Below are positions 32,130 to 32,910 of a DNA stretch of 32,910 bases, one piece after another. The notes beneath the pieces are model-generated. The model saw only the letters and a program-made list of their open reading frames with translations. It made no database searches and had not been told where the DNA came from. The stretch covers positions 1 to 32,910 of the forward strand of contig CAMDPX010000062.1 in the NCBI GenBank assembly GCA_945905295.1. The letters are read 5' to 3'. The stretch comes from Planctomyces sp. SH-PL62 (GTDB taxonomy: Bacteria > Planctomycetota > Planctomycetia > Planctomycetales > Planctomycetaceae). Each line of letters begins with the position of its first letter. Positions within the stretch are counted from its first letter, which is position 1. Position numbers and translations under genes: made by a program.

Positions 32130-32833
32130 GCCTTCTCCTCTTCGACAACAGCGGTCGCGTCCGCCAATGCTTTCCTGGCAATGCGTGCCATCACAACCGT
32201 GACCGCCAGCGTCGCGAGCAGCCCGACACCCAACAGAACTTTCTGAGCGACGCCGCCTTCGGATCGTCCCGACACGATATCGCTCAAACTCTTCGCCGCG
32301 GAACCGATCGAGACATACAACAGCGTCCCCGGAAACATGCCGATCCACGAGGCCAACACGAAGTCGCGCAGCCGCACCTTCGTCAGTCCAAAAGCGTAAT
32401 TCAGCAGATTGAACGGCAGCACCGGCGAGAGCCGCGTCAGGAACACGATTTTGAAACCTTGCTCGGCGACGGCCGCATCGAGTGCTCGAAACCGCGCGTC
32501 CCCCGCGATCTTGTGTTCGATGAACTGTCGCAAAAACGTCCGCCCGGCGAGGAACGCCGACGTCGCCCCGACTGTGCTGCCAATCGACACGGCGACCAGA
32601 GTCTTCACCACGCCGAATGCGAAGCCGCCCGCCAATGTCAGCAGCGACGCCGGAAAGAAGAACAAGCTCGCCGGAATGTACGACAACGCCAGCCACACCA
32701 GTCCGGCGTCGCCCTGAGCCTGCAACGCTTCAACGAATCGCTTGGTCTGCGCGGGGACATCAAGTCCCGAATTCGCGGCCAACACGGCAACGACGGTCAG
32801 CAGCAACAACACGATTCCGATTCGCCACTTCAT
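32126..32833 (-). CDS. TVP38/TMEM64 (VTT-domain) membrane protein
   Basis: A 235-residue membrane protein. The frame reaches 32902, but MKWRIGIVLLLLTVVAVLAA at 32833 looks like the true start with its first membrane helix. The VTT core is clear: FFPASLLTLAGGFAFGVVKT, STVGATSAFLAGRTFLRQF, FLTRLSPVLPFNLLNYAFGL and SWIGMFPGTLLYVSIGSAA. The last membrane helix is near the C-terminus (VLLGVGLLATLAVTVVMARI). Family members include DedA relatives and scramblases; the physiological role here is unknown. It is the first gene of the two-gene operon with the flavoprotein. A copy of the GTCAGCCCCCC repeat lies just upstream. Confidence 0.92.
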   Translation of the reverse strand: MKWRIGIVLLLLTVVAVLAANSGLDVPAQTKRFVEALQAQGDAGLVWLALSYIPASLFFFPASLLTLAGGFAFGVVKTLVAVSIGSTVGATSAFLAGRTFLRQFIEHKIAGDARFRALDAAVAEQGFKIVFLTRLSPVLPFNLLNYAFGLTKVRLRDFVLASWIGMFPGTLLYVSIGSAAKSLSDIVSGRSEGGVAQKVLLGVGLLATLAVTVVMARIARKALADATAVVEEEKA

Positions 32834-32860
32834 CGGGTTTGCATTTCTTTGAAACGTCAT

Positions 32861-32890
32861 GGCGAGCGGGTTGGCGTCAGCCCCCCGGTG
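32861..32890. repeat. GTCAGCCCCCC repeat, second copy (partly decayed stem)
   Basis: The sequence ggcgagcggg-ttggc-gtca-gcccccc-ggtg matches the reverse complement of 22319-22348 throughout, except that the stem has tt where the other copy has gg, breaking two pairs. It lies just upstream of the VTT gene start. The shared flanks (ggcgagc, cggtg) show that the repeated unit extends beyond the hairpin. Confidence 0.85.
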
Positions 32891-32910
32891 AATTCGCCAC
32901 ACGACCGGGG

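Overview
The window looks like a chromosomal segment of a planctomycete, probably from the Planctomycetaceae/Gemmataceae-like lineages. The main evidence is a DUF1549/DUF1553 cytochrome protein followed by a DUF1501 Tat-exported protein, a pair found mostly in that phylum. GC-rich coding with long antisense shadow frames, many unannotatable large proteins and dense hairpin repeats agree with this. No rRNA, tRNA, CRISPR array, prophage or complete insertion sequence was seen.

Layout. 1-1941 (-): the N-terminal part of an AddB-like helicase/nuclease that runs off the left edge. 2206-4674 (+): an rRNA pseudouridine synthase with very long disordered extensions. 5110-8079 (+): the two subunits of a 2-oxoacid:ferredoxin oxidoreductase. 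8142-9439 (+): a small unknown protein and a DUF4058-like protein. 9464-13534 (+): the PSCyt1/DUF1549/DUF1553 and DUF1501 pair. 13614-17750 (-): a 1378-residue protein of unknown function. 17944-18653 (+): a small helical protein overlapping an HNH endonuclease. 18665-20491 (-): an Nramp-like transporter carrying a block of calcium-binding loops. 20971-27552 (+): a five-gene cluster of two different single-pass ExbD/MotB-like proteins, a MotA/TolQ/ExbB-like channel protein, a double-FHA protein and a response regulator fused to an RsbW-like ATPase fold. 27657-30532 (-): two small unknown proteins, a sialidase-like protein and a thioredoxin-TPR protein. 30630-32833 (-): a mercuric-reductase-like flavoprotein overlapping a TVP38/TMEM64 membrane protein.

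The most interesting system is the 20971-27552 cluster. Both B-type subunits place an aspartate at residue 19, just inside their only membrane helix, as in ExbD/TolR/MotB. The A-type subunit follows them. Known motors of this class use two identical B subunits, so two different ones suggest a heterodimeric stator core. The FHA and response-regulator genes downstream suggest phospho-signal control.

The second theme is repeats. About a dozen short elements share one architecture: two hairpin arms of roughly 20-32 nt in inverted orientation, separated by a short spacer. Loops are conserved between arms while stem base pairs change in a compensated way. Three families occur twice in this window. 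Repeats also lie in frame inside coding sequences (addB-like gene, pseudouridine synthase, first ExbD-like gene, PSCyt1 gene). A 242-bp nested palindrome with 20-bp terminal inverted repeats looks like a MITE and ends 3 bp from a start codon.
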